Positions 1 to 9,025 are shown, counted from the stretch's first letter. The stretch: DNA of 64,000 nucleotides from Allosaccharopolyspora coralli (GCF_009664835.1 NZ_CP045929.1:2108001-2172000); one strand, 5' to 3'. The notes: a model not told the origin generated them from the letters alone. Translations and numbers: made by a program.

Positions 1-74
1 TCAAGCAGACGTTGCTCGACGCCACCAGTTCGGCCGCCGTCGCCGACTACGTACACGAGGAGGTCGCGCCATGA
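1..74 (+). CDS. 3' end of an upstream gene, probably PTS fructose EIIA (partial)
   Basis: An open frame runs in from the left edge and stops at 72-74. Its TGA overlaps the ATG of the next gene (ATGA), so the two genes are translationally coupled. Only about 23 codons are visible, ending in a helix-like stretch (LLDATSSAAVADYV) that resembles the C-terminus of fructose-type EIIA domains. The following protein has EIIB and EIIC but no EIIA, so a separate EIIA here would complete the permease. A 1-phosphofructokinase is the main alternative. The assignment is an inference from position and a short peptide. Confidence 0.45.
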   Translation, partial: KQTLLDATSSAAVADYVHEEVAP

Positions 75-1552
75 AGTTCGTTGCCGTGACCGCGTGCCCC
101 ACCGGCATCGCGCACACCTACATGGCCGCCGAGGCTCTGGAGCAGGCGGCGAAGGACGCCGGGGACGAGATCTCCGTCGAAACCCAAGGTTCCGCGGGGT
201 CGAACGCGCTGTCGGCCGCCGAGATCGCCGCCGCCGACGCGGTCGTCTTCGCCGCCGACGTCGGTGTCAGCGGGCGAGAACGGTTCGCGGGCAAACCGGT
301 CGTCGACGCCACGGTGAAACAAGCCATCAACGACGCGGCAGGACTCGTCGAACAGGCTCGGGGCAAGGCAGGAACCGAACCGTCCACATCCGACGACGCT
401 GATGAGCCTGCGCACGAATCGGGGCCCGAACTGGCCACGAAAGTCGCCGCGGGCACGGGAGCAGGTACCCGGTTGCGTCAATGGCTGATGACCGGCGTCA
501 GCTACGTGATCCCGTTCGTGGCCGCGGGTGGCCTGCTCATCGCGCTGAGCTTCGCGCTCGGCGGTTTCCAGGTCACCGAGGCGCCGGACGTCACCGAACA
601 GTTCGACCCGATGACCGTGGCGAGCTGGGCGGCACTGGCCAACCAGATCGGCTCCGCGGCCTTCGAGTTCCTGGTCCCGGTGCTCGCGGGATTCATCGCC
701 TTCGCGATGGCCGACCGTCCCGCCATCGCGCCCGGCTTCGTCGGCGGCGCGGCTGCGGTCACCGTCGGTGCCGGGTTCCTCGGCGGTCTCGTCGCGGGCC
801 TGCTCGCCGGTGCGGTCGTCGCGGCGCTGCGCCGGATCAAGGTGCCGCGCGCGGTGGCCGGGATCATGCCGGTGGTGGTGCTGCCGCTGGTCGGTTCGCT
901 GGTCACGGGCGCACTGATGCTGGTCGCGATCGGCAAACCGATCGCGGTCGCGATGGACGGCCTCACCAACTGGCTCAACGGGCTCACCGGGGCGCACGCC
1001 GCGCTGCTCGGGCTCGTCCTCGGCGCGATGATCGCCTTCGACGTGGGTGGTCCGGTGAACAAGGTCGCCTACACCTTCGCCGTGGGTGGGCTCACGACCG
1101 GGAGCGACACCGCACTCGAGATCATGGCCGCGGTGATGGCCGCAGGAATGGTGCCGCCGCTGGCGCTCGCACTGGCCGCGACCGTGCGGCGTTCGTTGTT
1201 CAGCGCCGCGGAACGGGACAGTTCCCGGACCGCGTGGCTGCTCGGCGCCTCGTTCATCACCGAGGGCGCGATCCCGTTCGCGGCCGTCGATCCACTGCGC
1301 GTGATTCCGTCCATTGTGGCGGGTTCCGCGGTGACCGGTGCGCTGTCGATGACCTTCGGCGCGACGCTGCGCGCCCCGCACGGTGGACTGTTCGTGCTGC
1401 CGCTGGTCGGTCAGCCACTGCTCTACGGACTGGCGATTCTCGTCGGAGTGGCGGTGAGCGCGGTCGCAGTGGTGGCCGCGAAACACGCCACCCGCAGAGA
1501 CTCCACAGTGGATGAGAAACGAGAAGCGCCCGCTGCTGCGGTCGCTGCCTGA
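71..1552 (+). CDS. fruA: PTS fructose-specific EIIBC permease
   Basis: This 493-residue protein should phosphorylate fructose while importing it as fructose 1-phosphate. The first ~100 residues are an EIIB-Fru domain with phospho-accepting Cys9 in the motif VTACPTGIAHTYMAAEAL. An acidic/polar linker (about 100-130) follows, and then an EIIC domain of many hydrophobic helices. That domain contains the family-typical FDVGGPVNKVAYTF and FITEGAIPFA segments. It lacks the N-terminal EIIA domain found in many one-piece FruA proteins. It overlaps the upstream frame by 4 bp and is followed 80 bp later by a dedicated HPr gene and then by a secreted fructanase. Together these form a fructan uptake and use operon. 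Confidence 0.9.
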   Translation: MKFVAVTACPTGIAHTYMAAEALEQAAKDAGDEISVETQGSAGSNALSAAEIAAADAVVFAADVGVSGRERFAGKPVVDATVKQAINDAAGLVEQARGKAGTEPSTSDDADEPAHESGPELATKVAAGTGAGTRLRQWLMTGVSYVIPFVAAGGLLIALSFALGGFQVTEAPDVTEQFDPMTVASWAALANQIGSAAFEFLVPVLAGFIAFAMADRPAIAPGFVGGAAAVTVGAGFLGGLVAGLLAGAVVAALRRIKVPRAVAGIMPVVVLPLVGSLVTGALMLVAIGKPIAVAMDGLTNWLNGLTGAHAALLGLVLGAMIAFDVGGPVNKVAYTFAVGGLTTGSDTALEIMAAVMAAGMVPPLALALAATVRRSLFSAAERDSSRTAWLLGASFITEGAIPFAAVDPLRVIPSIVAGSAVTGALSMTFGATLRAPHGGLFVLPLVGQPLLYGLAILVGVAVSAVAVVAAKHATRRDSTVDEKREAPAAAVAA

Positions 1553-1632
1553 AGACAGGGAAAAGAACTCGCCGCAGAACCCAACGCAGATCAACCCGCG
1601 CACCTGTGAGAACGGACCCCGAAGGAGGAGTC

Positions 1633-1923
1633 GTGGAACATCGTCGCGCCGTCATCGCCTCGACGGTCGGCTTGCACGCCCGCCCCGCGGCGGTGCTCGC
1701 CAGGACTGCCGGGAATCAGCCGGTGGCCGTGCACATCGCGAAGGTCGCCGACGGCGCCGCGGGGGACCCGGTGGACGCCTCCAGCGTGCTGGGCCTCATG
1801 GCACTCGGCGTCCGGCACGGCGAAGTCGTGGAGTTGTCCGCCGACGGCACCGAGGCCGCTGCCGTGCTGGACACGCTCGTCGAGCTGCTCGAAGAGAACC
1901 TGGACCAGCCTCAACCCGCCTGA
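1633..1923 (+). CDS. ptsH: HPr phosphocarrier protein of the PTS
   Basis: This 96-residue HPr carries phosphate from Enzyme I to the EIIA domain. Active-site His15 lies in STVGLHARPAAVLA, and a Ser near position 51 sits where the regulatory serine of HPr proteins falls. I chose the GTG at 1633 because a strong GAAGGAGGAG ribosome site (1621-1630) precedes it; the longer frame from 1606 would bury that site. The protein has a few extra residues between the active site and the regulatory serine compared with classical 88-residue HPr. It is encoded inside the fructose operon, so it may be a pathway-dedicated copy or the sole HPr. Enzyme I is not in the window. Confidence 0.9.
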   Translation: MEHRRAVIASTVGLHARPAAVLARTAGNQPVAVHIAKVADGAAGDPVDASSVLGLMALGVRHGEVVELSADGTEAAAVLDTLVELLEENLDQPQPA

Positions 1924-1947
1924 ACGCGACACCGGGAAGGAAGTTCG

Positions 1948-3519
1948 ATGACCGACTCCGTTGCGGACCACACCGAGCACCGACTCCACGGACGACGCCG
2001 ATTCCTGGCGGGAGCGGCCACCCTGGCGGGCGCGGGCCTGTTCCTGCCGACCGCTCTGGCGAGCACGACGCCGACTCGCGCGGCCCGCGCCGCCGCAGGC
2101 ACGCCGCAGTGGCGGCCCACTGTGCACTTCACGCCCGCCGAGAACTGGATGAACGACCCCAACGGTCTGGTGTTCCACGAGGGCGAATACCACCTGTTCT
2201 TCCAGCACAATCCGTACAGCACCGAGCACGCGAACCTCAGCTGGGGACACGCGGTGAGCACCGACCTCGTGCGGTGGGACGAGCTCGACGTCGCCCTCGA
2301 GCCGGACGAGCTCGGCGAGATCTACTCCGGCAGTGCCGTCGTGGACCACCGAAACACCAGTGGATTCTTCGACGGGGTCGAACCCGGGCTGGTCGCGTTC
2401 TACACCAGCGCGGGCGAGACCCAGCAGCAGAGCATCGCCTACAGCCGGGATCGGGGCCGGACGTGGACGAAGTTCGACGGCAACCCCGTCATTGCGAACC
2501 CGGGCATCGAGGACTTCCGCGACCCCAAGGTGATCTGGGACGAACCGAGCGGACAGTGGGTGCTGTTGCTCGCCGTCGACGACCACATCGCCTTCTACCG
2601 CTCACCGAACCTCCGCGACTGGGACCTGGTCAGCGAGTTCGGTGCGGGCCGGGGTGCGCACGGCGGGGTGTGGGAATGCCCGGACCTGTTCGAACTTCCG
2701 GTGGCGGGTACGGAGGAAAGCCGGTGGGTGCTCATCGTGAGCATCAACCCGGGCGGTCCGGCCGGGGGCTCGGCGACCCAGTACTTCCTCGGCGACTTCG
2801 ATGGCACGACGTTCGTCCCGCACGACGAGCCGGACACGGTGCTGTGGGCGGAACTGGGCGCAGACTTCTACGCGGCGCAGTCGTGGTCGGACATTCCCGC
2901 ATCGGACGGCCGCAGGCTCTGGATCGGGTGGCTGAGCAACTGGGACTACACCAAGCAAGTGCCCACCGAACCGTGGCGCGGGGCGATGACCGTGCCGCGC
3001 GAGGTCGGACTGGTCGACACCGACGAAGGCCCGCGGCTCACGCAGCGGCCGGTCCAGGAACTGGAGTCGGCGCGTGGTCCGGTGCGACGTTGGAGCGGAA
3101 CGGTCTCCGACGAGGGCTCGGTTGTCGAGTACTCGGGCGCCGCGCTCGACGTGGTCGCCGACTTCACTGTGGACAGTGCCGCGATGTTCGGGATCGACGT
3201 GTTCGTCGGTGAGCGTTCGCGGACGCGCGTCGGCTACGACGTGCGAGCCGGTGAGTTGTTCGTCGACCGGACCGGGGCGGGTTCCGCCGATCCCGGTTCC
3301 GGCTACCGCGCCCGGCACGCGGCACCACTGGACACCGAGGACGGCGTGCTGCGGCTCCGGTTGCTGATCGACCGCTCCACGGTCGAAGTCTTCGCAGCCG
3401 ACGGGCGGGTCGTCCTCACGGATCTCGTGTTGCGCGACGGCGGCGACATCCTGCGCCCGTTCGCCGAGGACGGCCGGGTGCAGCTGAACTCGCTCGAGGT
3501 GTACCCGATAGAAGCGTGA
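1948..3519 (+). CDS. Tat-exported glycoside hydrolase family 32 (levanase/inulinase/invertase)
   Basis: This 523-residue enzyme hydrolyses beta-fructosyl bonds outside the membrane. A Tat signal is visible (GRRRFLAGAATLAGAG, residues 15-30). GH32 landmarks follow in order: nucleophile Asp70 in WMNDPNG, Asp192 in the RDP motif (FRDPKV), and acid/base Glu243 in WECPDLF. A C-terminal beta-sandwich domain begins near residue 360. The gene starts 24 bp after HPr with GGGAAGGAAG upstream, and a 17-bp hairpin terminates it. Released fructose would be taken up by the adjacent PTS. Whether it prefers levan, inulin or sucrose cannot be told from sequence. Confidence 0.9.
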   Translation: MTDSVADHTEHRLHGRRRFLAGAATLAGAGLFLPTALASTTPTRAARAAAGTPQWRPTVHFTPAENWMNDPNGLVFHEGEYHLFFQHNPYSTEHANLSWGHAVSTDLVRWDELDVALEPDELGEIYSGSAVVDHRNTSGFFDGVEPGLVAFYTSAGETQQQSIAYSRDRGRTWTKFDGNPVIANPGIEDFRDPKVIWDEPSGQWVLLLAVDDHIAFYRSPNLRDWDLVSEFGAGRGAHGGVWECPDLFELPVAGTEESRWVLIVSINPGGPAGGSATQYFLGDFDGTTFVPHDEPDTVLWAELGADFYAAQSWSDIPASDGRRLWIGWLSNWDYTKQVPTEPWRGAMTVPREVGLVDTDEGPRLTQRPVQELESARGPVRRWSGTVSDEGSVVEYSGAALDVVADFTVDSAAMFGIDVFVGERSRTRVGYDVRAGELFVDRTGAGSADPGSGYRARHAAPLDTEDGVLRLRLLIDRSTVEVFAADGRVVLTDLVLRDGGDILRPFAEDGRVQLNSLEVYPIEA

Positions 3520-3533
3520 GGCCTCGAAAGAAG

Positions 3534-3575
3534 CGTGAGCCTTTTTGGTGGTCATGAGCACCAAAAAGGCTCACG
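3534..3575 (+). terminator. Perfect 17-bp hairpin after the fructan operon
   Basis: Left arm 3534-3550 (CGTGAGCCTTTTTGGTG) and right arm 3559-3575 are exact complements around an 8-nt loop. The stem contains a T5/A5 block instead of a trailing U-tract. A 10-bp direct repeat (GAAGCGTGAG) at 3511-3520 and about 3530 flanks it. It probably terminates the fructan operon. The next gene starts about 40 bp downstream from its own leaderless promoter. Confidence 0.75.
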
Positions 3576-3605
3576 CCCACTCGTGGCGTACGTCGCCGGG
3601 CGGAT

Positions 3606-3611
3606 TAGGCT
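3606..3611 (+). promoter_or_regulatory. -10 element (TAGGCT) of a leaderless pepQ-type transcript
   Basis: TAGGCT lies six bases before the ATG at 3618, the spacing expected if transcription starts at or next to the start codon. No ribosome-binding sequence is present. The same layout is seen before the GTG at 9177. Confidence 0.5.
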
Positions 3612-3617
3612 GGGCCC

Positions 3618-4763
3618 ATGGCCACCAACGTCATGCAGAACCAGGACCCAGCCGTACTGTCCGACCGGCTCGGACGACTCGCCGACCTCGCCGCCGATCG
3701 TGGCGTGGACGCGACACTGCTCACGCCCGGTGCGGACACCCGCTACCTGCTCGGGGCCGGCGGTGACTCGTTCGAACGGCTGAGCTGCTTGGTCGTGCCC
3801 TCCGACCGGTCCGCGGCGCCCACCTTCGTGGTGCCGAAGCTGGAACAACCCGCCTACGAGGCGGTCCCCGCGCAGGCGATCGGTCTGGAGTTCCTCACCT
3901 GGGTCGACGGTCAGGACCCGTACACCATGGTGGCCGACCTGTTGCGGCGCGGCGGGCGGACCGCACAGGTGGCGGTGGCCGACACGATGCCGATGCGGCA
4001 CGCACTTCCGCTGCGCGAACGGCACCAAGCCCCACAGGTGCTCGCGAGCACCGTCACTCGCGAGCTGCGGATGCGCAAGGACGCCGCCGAGATCCAAGCA
4101 CTGCGCGAGGTCGGGGCGGCCATCGACCGGGTGCACGCCCGCGTCCCCGAGTTCCTCAAAGCCGGACGCACCGAGGCCGAGGTCGGTGCCGACATCAACG
4201 CGGCCATGCTCGAAGAGGGGCACACCGAGGCGGCGTTCATCATCGTCGGCTCCGGCCCGAACGGTGCGAGCCCGCACCACTCCGTCTCCGAGCGGGTGAT
4301 CCGCGACGGCGACGTAGTCGTGATCGACATCGGCGGCCCGAGCGCGCTCGGCTACAACTCGGACTGCACCCGCACCTACGCCGTCGGCGACCCCGGCAGG
4401 GACGTGCTGGACACCTATGCGTGGCTCCAAGCGGCGCAGAACGCGGCCGTGCGGGCGGTGCGGCCCGGCGTGACCGCCGAGAGCATCGACCGCGCCGCGC
4501 GGACGCCGCTCGCCGCAGCCGGGCTCGGTGAGTTCTTCATCCACCGCACGGGCCACGGCATCGGGATCGACGTGCACGAGGAGCCGTGGATCGTGGAGGG
4601 CAGCGACACCGTGCTCGAACCCGGCATGGCCTTCAGCGTCGAACCCGGTATCTACCAGACGGGCAAGTGGGGAGCGCGGATCGAGGACATCGTCGTGGTC
4701 ACCGACGAGGGCGTGGAGAGCCTGAACAACCAGCCGCACTCGCTGACGGTGTTGCCCGCGTGA
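3618..4763 (+). CDS. M24 family Xaa-Pro dipeptidase/aminopeptidase
   Basis: This 381-residue metallopeptidase should cleave X-Pro peptides in the cytoplasm. An N-terminal creatinase-like domain (about 15-150) precedes the pita-bread catalytic domain. All metal ligands of the M24 family are visible: Asp237, Asp249, His313 (HRTGHGIG), Glu342 (SVEPGIY) and Glu356. The start has no Shine-Dalgarno sequence but a -10 box ends 6 bp upstream, so the mRNA is probably leaderless. Its last codons overlap an Lrp/AsnC regulator (GTGA overlap at 4760-4763), suggesting that the peptidase and an amino-acid-responsive regulator are co-expressed. Confidence 0.9.
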   Translation: MATNVMQNQDPAVLSDRLGRLADLAADRGVDATLLTPGADTRYLLGAGGDSFERLSCLVVPSDRSAAPTFVVPKLEQPAYEAVPAQAIGLEFLTWVDGQDPYTMVADLLRRGGRTAQVAVADTMPMRHALPLRERHQAPQVLASTVTRELRMRKDAAEIQALREVGAAIDRVHARVPEFLKAGRTEAEVGADINAAMLEEGHTEAAFIIVGSGPNGASPHHSVSERVIRDGDVVVIDIGGPSALGYNSDCTRTYAVGDPGRDVLDTYAWLQAAQNAAVRAVRPGVTAESIDRAARTPLAAAGLGEFFIHRTGHGIGIDVHEEPWIVEGSDTVLEPGMAFSVEPGIYQTGKWGARIEDIVVVTDEGVESLNNQPHSLTVLPA

Positions 4764-5221
4764 GCGCCGCACCGAACGAGCTGGAGAGCACCGACCGGGC
4801 GATCCTGCGTGAACTGGCACACGACGGCCGCTGCAGCTTCACCGATCTCGCCGAACGGGTCGGCTTGAGCGTCTCGGCGGTGCACCAGCGGGTCCGCAGG
4901 CTCGAACAGCGCGGGGCCCTGCGCGGGTATGCCGCCACAGTGGACAGTGACCAGATCGGGCTGCCGCTGACCGCGTTCATCTCGCTGACGCCGATCGACC
5001 CGGCCGCGCCGGACGACTACCCGCAGCGGCTCGAACACCTCCCGCAGATCGAGTCGTGCTACTCGGTCGCCGGGGACGAGTCCTACATCCTGCAGGTACG
5101 GGTGGAGTCACCGCTGGGCCTGGAGGAACTGCTTCGCCAGATTCGGGAGGCCGCGAAGGTCTCCACCCGCACGACGGTGGTGCTCTCGACACCGTTCGAG
5201 AAGCGCCCCCCGGAGATCTAG
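4760..5221 (+). CDS. Lrp/AsnC family transcriptional regulator
   Basis: This 153-residue protein has an N-terminal AsnC winged helix-turn-helix (STDRAILRELAHDG through SVSAVHQRVRRLEQRGAL, about 9-60). A C-terminal RAM ligand-binding domain (about 75-145) follows. Such proteins form dimers to octamers and respond to amino acids. The GTG at 4760 overlaps the peptidase stop codon. The ligand and targets are unknown; the coupled peptidase suggests peptide or proline metabolism. Confidence 0.88.
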   Translation: MSAAPNELESTDRAILRELAHDGRCSFTDLAERVGLSVSAVHQRVRRLEQRGALRGYAATVDSDQIGLPLTAFISLTPIDPAAPDDYPQRLEHLPQIESCYSVAGDESYILQVRVESPLGLEELLRQIREAAKVSTRTTVVLSTPFEKRPPEI

Positions 5222-5355
5222 CGCCTGTCCTTGATCTTGTTCTGATGCCGTCACGGCTTCGATTGCGTGCTCGGCCCATGCGCGGTGAGGGCTTCGGCGT
5301 TTCAGGTTGTCGCTCGCAAGGCCGGGTCGTGCCGGTACTCGAGGCGGAACACGCC
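5222..5355. other. Convergent intergenic spacer, no gene seen
   Basis: Between the converging regulator and esterase genes lies 134 bp without a convincing gene or strong hairpin. The minus strand can be read as a short open peptide continuing to about 5230, but it has no start or recognisable domain. The segment looks like a piece of a dispersed non-coding sequence, which I cannot verify from one window. Confidence 0.3.
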
Positions 5356-6450
5356 TCAGGGGTTCGGCGGGCGGATGTCGGCGAGCTCCTCGGGGATCGG
5401 CTGAAGATCGCCCTCGGCGTCGGGAAGGCACACCGCCGTCTGCTCGCGGCCGGCGAGGAACTCGCCGAGGCAGCGGCCGAACTGGGCGTGTCCCGTCGCG
5501 TTGGCGTGGAACGACTCCTGCATCGCGTGCGGGGCGCGGTCCTCGTACTTCAGCGCCTCCCAGTCCACGGTGAGTCGGTTGAACCACTCGTCGGTCGGCT
5601 GGCCAGGAGGAACCTTGCCGTCCGTGCAGGCCTCGTGGCCGGTCCCGGCCCGCGACAGGTCCAGGAACCGCGCGTCGACCTGTGCCGCCGCGGAGCGCAG
5701 GCCTTCCGACAGGCGCGGCACCGCCGTCTCCCGCACCCACCGCATGTCGTCGGTCTGGTACGGGCAGCCGGAGAGGTTCTGCGATTCCGGCGGGACGTCC
5801 GGGCCGACCGGCGAGGCGTAGGACTGCACCGTGAGCGTGTAGTCCTCCGGTGCGTAACGCGCCTGGGACATGACGGTGCGGACGTCGCGCAATGCGTCGA
5901 CGACCTTGGGCGTCATCCGGTCCACCCGCTCGTCCCACTCGTCGCGCAGCTGGTCGGCGCAGCCTTGCGGCGCTCGCTCGGCCCAGGCGCTGATGCAGCG
6001 GTTCATGGTCGCGGCGAAGTTGGGGTCGTCGTTGGCGCCGACCTGCACGACAATGTCGGTGACGCGATAGCGATCGGCGACCGAGGCCAGTTGTTCCGCC
6101 TGGGAGCCTTCCGGGTGCGCGGGGTCTCCCCCCAGACCCACCAGCGGCGCCTTCACCCCCGAGCACGCCAGGTTGATCCGCTCGACCTCCGGCGGCAGCG
6201 GCAGCTGATGCACGGGGGCAGCGGGGGAGCGGTGGCACCAGTTGCCGCCCTCGCCGTTGGTGCCGGGTTCGTAGTCCCCGCCGCCTTCTCCGGCCAGCGT
6301 GCTGTCGCCCATGGTCACCACCGCGGCGGGAACCGGCGTGGGTGGCCGGGGCTCGTCGGTGGCCTGCTCGCCGTCGCTGACCACGATCGCCAGCACGACC
6401 GCGCATGCGGCGAGCATGACCAGGAGGATCTTGGCGCCGTGGGCTCGCAT
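5356..6450 (-). CDS. Membrane-anchored or secreted SGNH-family esterase/lipase
   Basis: The 364-residue product starts with a hydrophobic segment (ILLVMLAACAVVLAIVV, about 7-23) that acts as a signal or anchor. The SGNH hydrolase blocks follow: GDSTLAGEG (catalytic Ser), the Gly region, GANDDP (Asn) and SFHANATGHAQFG (catalytic His and Asp/Asn region). Several paired cysteines fit an extracellular fold. Start choice is uncertain: GGAGGTG overlaps the ATG at 6450, with a GTG at 6453 as alternative. The substrate is not predictable. It is divergent from the fxsA-like gene. Confidence 0.8.
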   Translation of the reverse strand: MRAHGAKILLVMLAACAVVLAIVVSDGEQATDEPRPPTPVPAAVVTMGDSTLAGEGGGDYEPGTNGEGGNWCHRSPAAPVHQLPLPPEVERINLACSGVKAPLVGLGGDPAHPEGSQAEQLASVADRYRVTDIVVQVGANDDPNFAATMNRCISAWAERAPQGCADQLRDEWDERVDRMTPKVVDALRDVRTVMSQARYAPEDYTLTVQSYASPVGPDVPPESQNLSGCPYQTDDMRWVRETAVPRLSEGLRSAAAQVDARFLDLSRAGTGHEACTDGKVPPGQPTDEWFNRLTVDWEALKYEDRAPHAMQESFHANATGHAQFGRCLGEFLAGREQTAVCLPDAEGDLQPIPEELADIRPPNP

Positions 6451-6695
6451 CACCTCCGCAGTGTATGAGGGAGCGCGCCCGATCAGCCGCCCGTCGGCCC
6501 GTGGTGACCTTCACAGCCCGACACGGCCCGGGCCTGACCTGCTGCGTCGAGCGTGGCCGCGGCGTATTCGCGGCGCCCGATCGGGGGAGGTGTGCACTCG
6601 ATTCTCCGGTGCGGGAGCATTTCGGGCGATTCACGCGTTGGACGGGGTGAGCCGTCGTCCGTCCCGTGGCGCGGCAACCGGAGGTGTGAGACCCA

Positions 6696-7262
6696 GTGCC
6701 CGTACTCGTGCTGCTGTTGCTCGGTGTGGCCCTCGAGATCACCGTGCTGGTGCTCGTCGGCCAAGCCGTGGGTGTCCTGGGCACGCTCGGCCTGCTGCTG
6801 GGCGCAGGCCTGCTCGGCGTGTGGCTGCTGCGCCGTGAGGGGCGACGGACCCTGCGGGAGTTCAGCGAAGCGACCCGGCAGCGGCGGCCCCCGACGCGGG
6901 AGCTCTCCGACAGCGTGCTCGTCGCCGCCGGTGGCGTCCTCATCCTGTTGCCCGGTTTCGTCAGCGACGTCGCGGGCCTGCTCGTCCTGTTCCCACCGCT
7001 GCGAGCGGTGGTCCGCCGCCGGATGCAGCGTTCCGCCGAGCGGAGAGCGCGGCATTTCGAGGCACAGGTGCGCGCCGCGCAGGCTGCTCAGGCCGCCGGT
7101 CGCGACCCGCGCCGTGCCGCCGACGACGTCGTCGACGGTGAGGTCCTCGACGCCGAGGTGGTCGCAGAGGAGGACGAACCGGACACCGATCCCGAGGCTC
7201 CGCGCGAGATCAGCGGTGAGATCATCGACCGCGGTGCGGGTTCGCGTCGCACGGAGTGGTGA
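6696..7262 (+). CDS. fxsA: FxsA family membrane protein
   Basis: This 188-residue protein has two hydrophobic blocks (about 2-45 and 72-100) typical of FxsA. The family's GALLG-like and LLPGFVSDVAGLLVLFPP segments are present. A charged cytoplasmic tail rich in Ala, Glu and Asp follows. In E. coli FxsA counteracts F-plasmid exclusion of phage T7; its normal role is unknown. The GTG start at 6696 has GGAGG 13 bp upstream. Confidence 0.8.
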   Translation: MPVLVLLLLGVALEITVLVLVGQAVGVLGTLGLLLGAGLLGVWLLRREGRRTLREFSEATRQRRPPTRELSDSVLVAAGGVLILLPGFVSDVAGLLVLFPPLRAVVRRRMQRSAERRARHFEAQVRAAQAAQAAGRDPRRAADDVVDGEVLDAEVVAEEDEPDTDPEAPREISGEIIDRGAGSRRTEW

Positions 7263-7301
7263 GTGTCGGTAGAGCCGGTTCGAGCGGATCGAGGCTGCGG
7301 G

Positions 7302-7307
7302 TAGGCT
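7302..7307 (+). promoter_or_regulatory. Candidate -10 box (TAGGCT) upstream of the amidohydrolase
   Basis: TAGGCT sits about 100 bp upstream of the start at 7409, in the same form as the -10 boxes of the leaderless genes in this window. No convincing -35 is seen. Confidence 0.3.
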
Positions 7308-7408
7308 GCTCCGGACGATCGAGCCCGGGAGGAGCCGATCACCCCACCGTGCGTCGTTCGTCAGGCGCACGAGAAGCCGGAATCCGCTGAACACGGGACG
7401 AAAGACCG

Positions 7409-9025
7409 ATGTCCGACACGACTTTGCTGCTGGGCGGCAGGATCCACACGCCGGCCGGAGCCGGTGCCACTGCGATGGCGGTCACCGGCGGGGTCGTGGC
7501 CTGGGTGGGTGACGACCGCGTCGGTCGGGCTCTGCACCCCGACGCGAACGTGGTCGACCTCGGCGGGGCATGGGTCGCGCCGGCGTTCGTCGACGCCCAC
7601 GTGCATGCGACCGCGACCGGGTTGCTGCTCAACGGGCTCGACCTCACCGGCTGCGCCTCGCTGACCGAGTTCCTGCACGCCTTGCGCGATCACGTCGCCG
7701 AGAATCCGGGCATGCTGGTCTGGGGCCACGGCTGGGACGAGACCTGGTGGCCGGAACGGCGGCCGCCGACACGCGAGGAGATCGACCGGGCGTGCGCGGG
7801 TGCTCAGGTGTATCTGTCGCGGATCGACGTGCACTCCGCGCTGGTCTCCACCGCCCTGGTCGAGCGGACACCGTTGGCCCGCGGCGCCGAGGGCTGGGAC
7901 GCCGACGGGCCGTTGACGCGCGTCGCGCACCACCACGTGCGCCGCGCCGCACGGGACTCGTTGAGCACCCAGCAGCGGCGGTCCGCCCAGCTGGCGTTCC
8001 TGCAGCACGCCGCGTCACAGGGGATCGCCGCGGTGCACGAGTGCGCGGGGCCGGACATCTCCGGCTCCGACGACCTCGCCGCGTTGCTGGACCTCGCCGC
8101 CGGTGGCGGTGTGCCCGACGTCGTCGGCTACTGGGGTGAGCTCGGCGCCCTGCGCACCGCGAAGGAACTCGGGGTCCGGGGCCTGGCAGGCGATCTGTTC
8201 GTCGACGGTGCGCTCGGCTCCCGCACCGCCGCGTTGCACGAGCCCTACACCGACGACCCGATGACCTCCGGAGCTCTCTACCTCGACGCCGAGGCGGTGG
8301 CCGAGCATCTCGTCGAGTGCACCCGCAACGGCTTGCAGGCCGGGTTCCACGTGATCGGGGACGCGGGCGTCGCGGAGGTCCTCGCCGGGTTCCGGTCCGC
8401 GGCCGAGACACTCGGCGTCCCGGCGCTCGCGGCGGCGAAACACCGTCTGGAACACCTGGAGATGGTCGACGCCGAGCAGGCCGCCGAGTTCGGCCGCTAC
8501 GGCGTCGCCGCCTCGGTGCAGCCGTTGTTCGACGCCGCCTGGGGCGGTCCGTCCGCGATGTACGCGCAGCGGCTGGGCCTCGAGCGCGGCACGGCGCTGA
8601 ACCCGTTCTCGGCGTTGGCCGCCGAGGGTGTGCTGCTCGCGTTCGGCTCGGACGCGCCGGTCACCTCCGTCGACCCGTGGAGCAGTGTCCGGGCCGCGGT
8701 CCACCATCGAACCGAGGGTTTCGGAGTCTCACCGCGTGCCGCGTTCACCGCGCACACTCGAGGTGGCTGGCGTGCGGCAGGGGTCGACGACGGCTCCACC
8801 GGCACGCTCGTCCCGGGCGCGCCCGCGACGTACGCGGTGTGGGAAACCGGGGAACTCGTCACCGGTACGCCCGACGCCCGGGTACAACGGTGGTCGACCG
8901 ATCCGCGCTCCGGCGTGCCGGGACTGCCGAACCTCAGCGACGAGTCGGTGCCTCCTCGATGCGTGCGTACCGTGTTGCGCGGCGAGACGTTGTACCGGGC
9001 GGACAGCGGCGACGACTCCCTCTGA
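7409..9025 (+). CDS. YtcJ-like metal-dependent amidohydrolase
   Basis: This 538-residue protein belongs to the amidohydrolase_3 group. The N-terminal metal motif is FVDAHVHATATG, with further His/Asp ligands in FHVIGDAG, HRLEHLEM and FGSDAPV. A small beta-sandwich is formed by both ends of the chain. Members hydrolyse C-N bonds, but substrates are mostly unknown. The ATG is preceded by GGGACGAAAG. A second, diverged homologue is at 46725-48359, so the genome carries at least two. Confidence 0.82.
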   Translation: MSDTTLLLGGRIHTPAGAGATAMAVTGGVVAWVGDDRVGRALHPDANVVDLGGAWVAPAFVDAHVHATATGLLLNGLDLTGCASLTEFLHALRDHVAENPGMLVWGHGWDETWWPERRPPTREEIDRACAGAQVYLSRIDVHSALVSTALVERTPLARGAEGWDADGPLTRVAHHHVRRAARDSLSTQQRRSAQLAFLQHAASQGIAAVHECAGPDISGSDDLAALLDLAAGGGVPDVVGYWGELGALRTAKELGVRGLAGDLFVDGALGSRTAALHEPYTDDPMTSGALYLDAEAVAEHLVECTRNGLQAGFHVIGDAGVAEVLAGFRSAAETLGVPALAAAKHRLEHLEMVDAEQAAEFGRYGVAASVQPLFDAAWGGPSAMYAQRLGLERGTALNPFSALAAEGVLLAFGSDAPVTSVDPWSSVRAAVHHRTEGFGVSPRAAFTAHTRGGWRAAGVDDGSTGTLVPGAPATYAVWETGELVTGTPDARVQRWSTDPRSGVPGLPNLSDESVPPRCVRTVLRGETLYRADSGDDSL

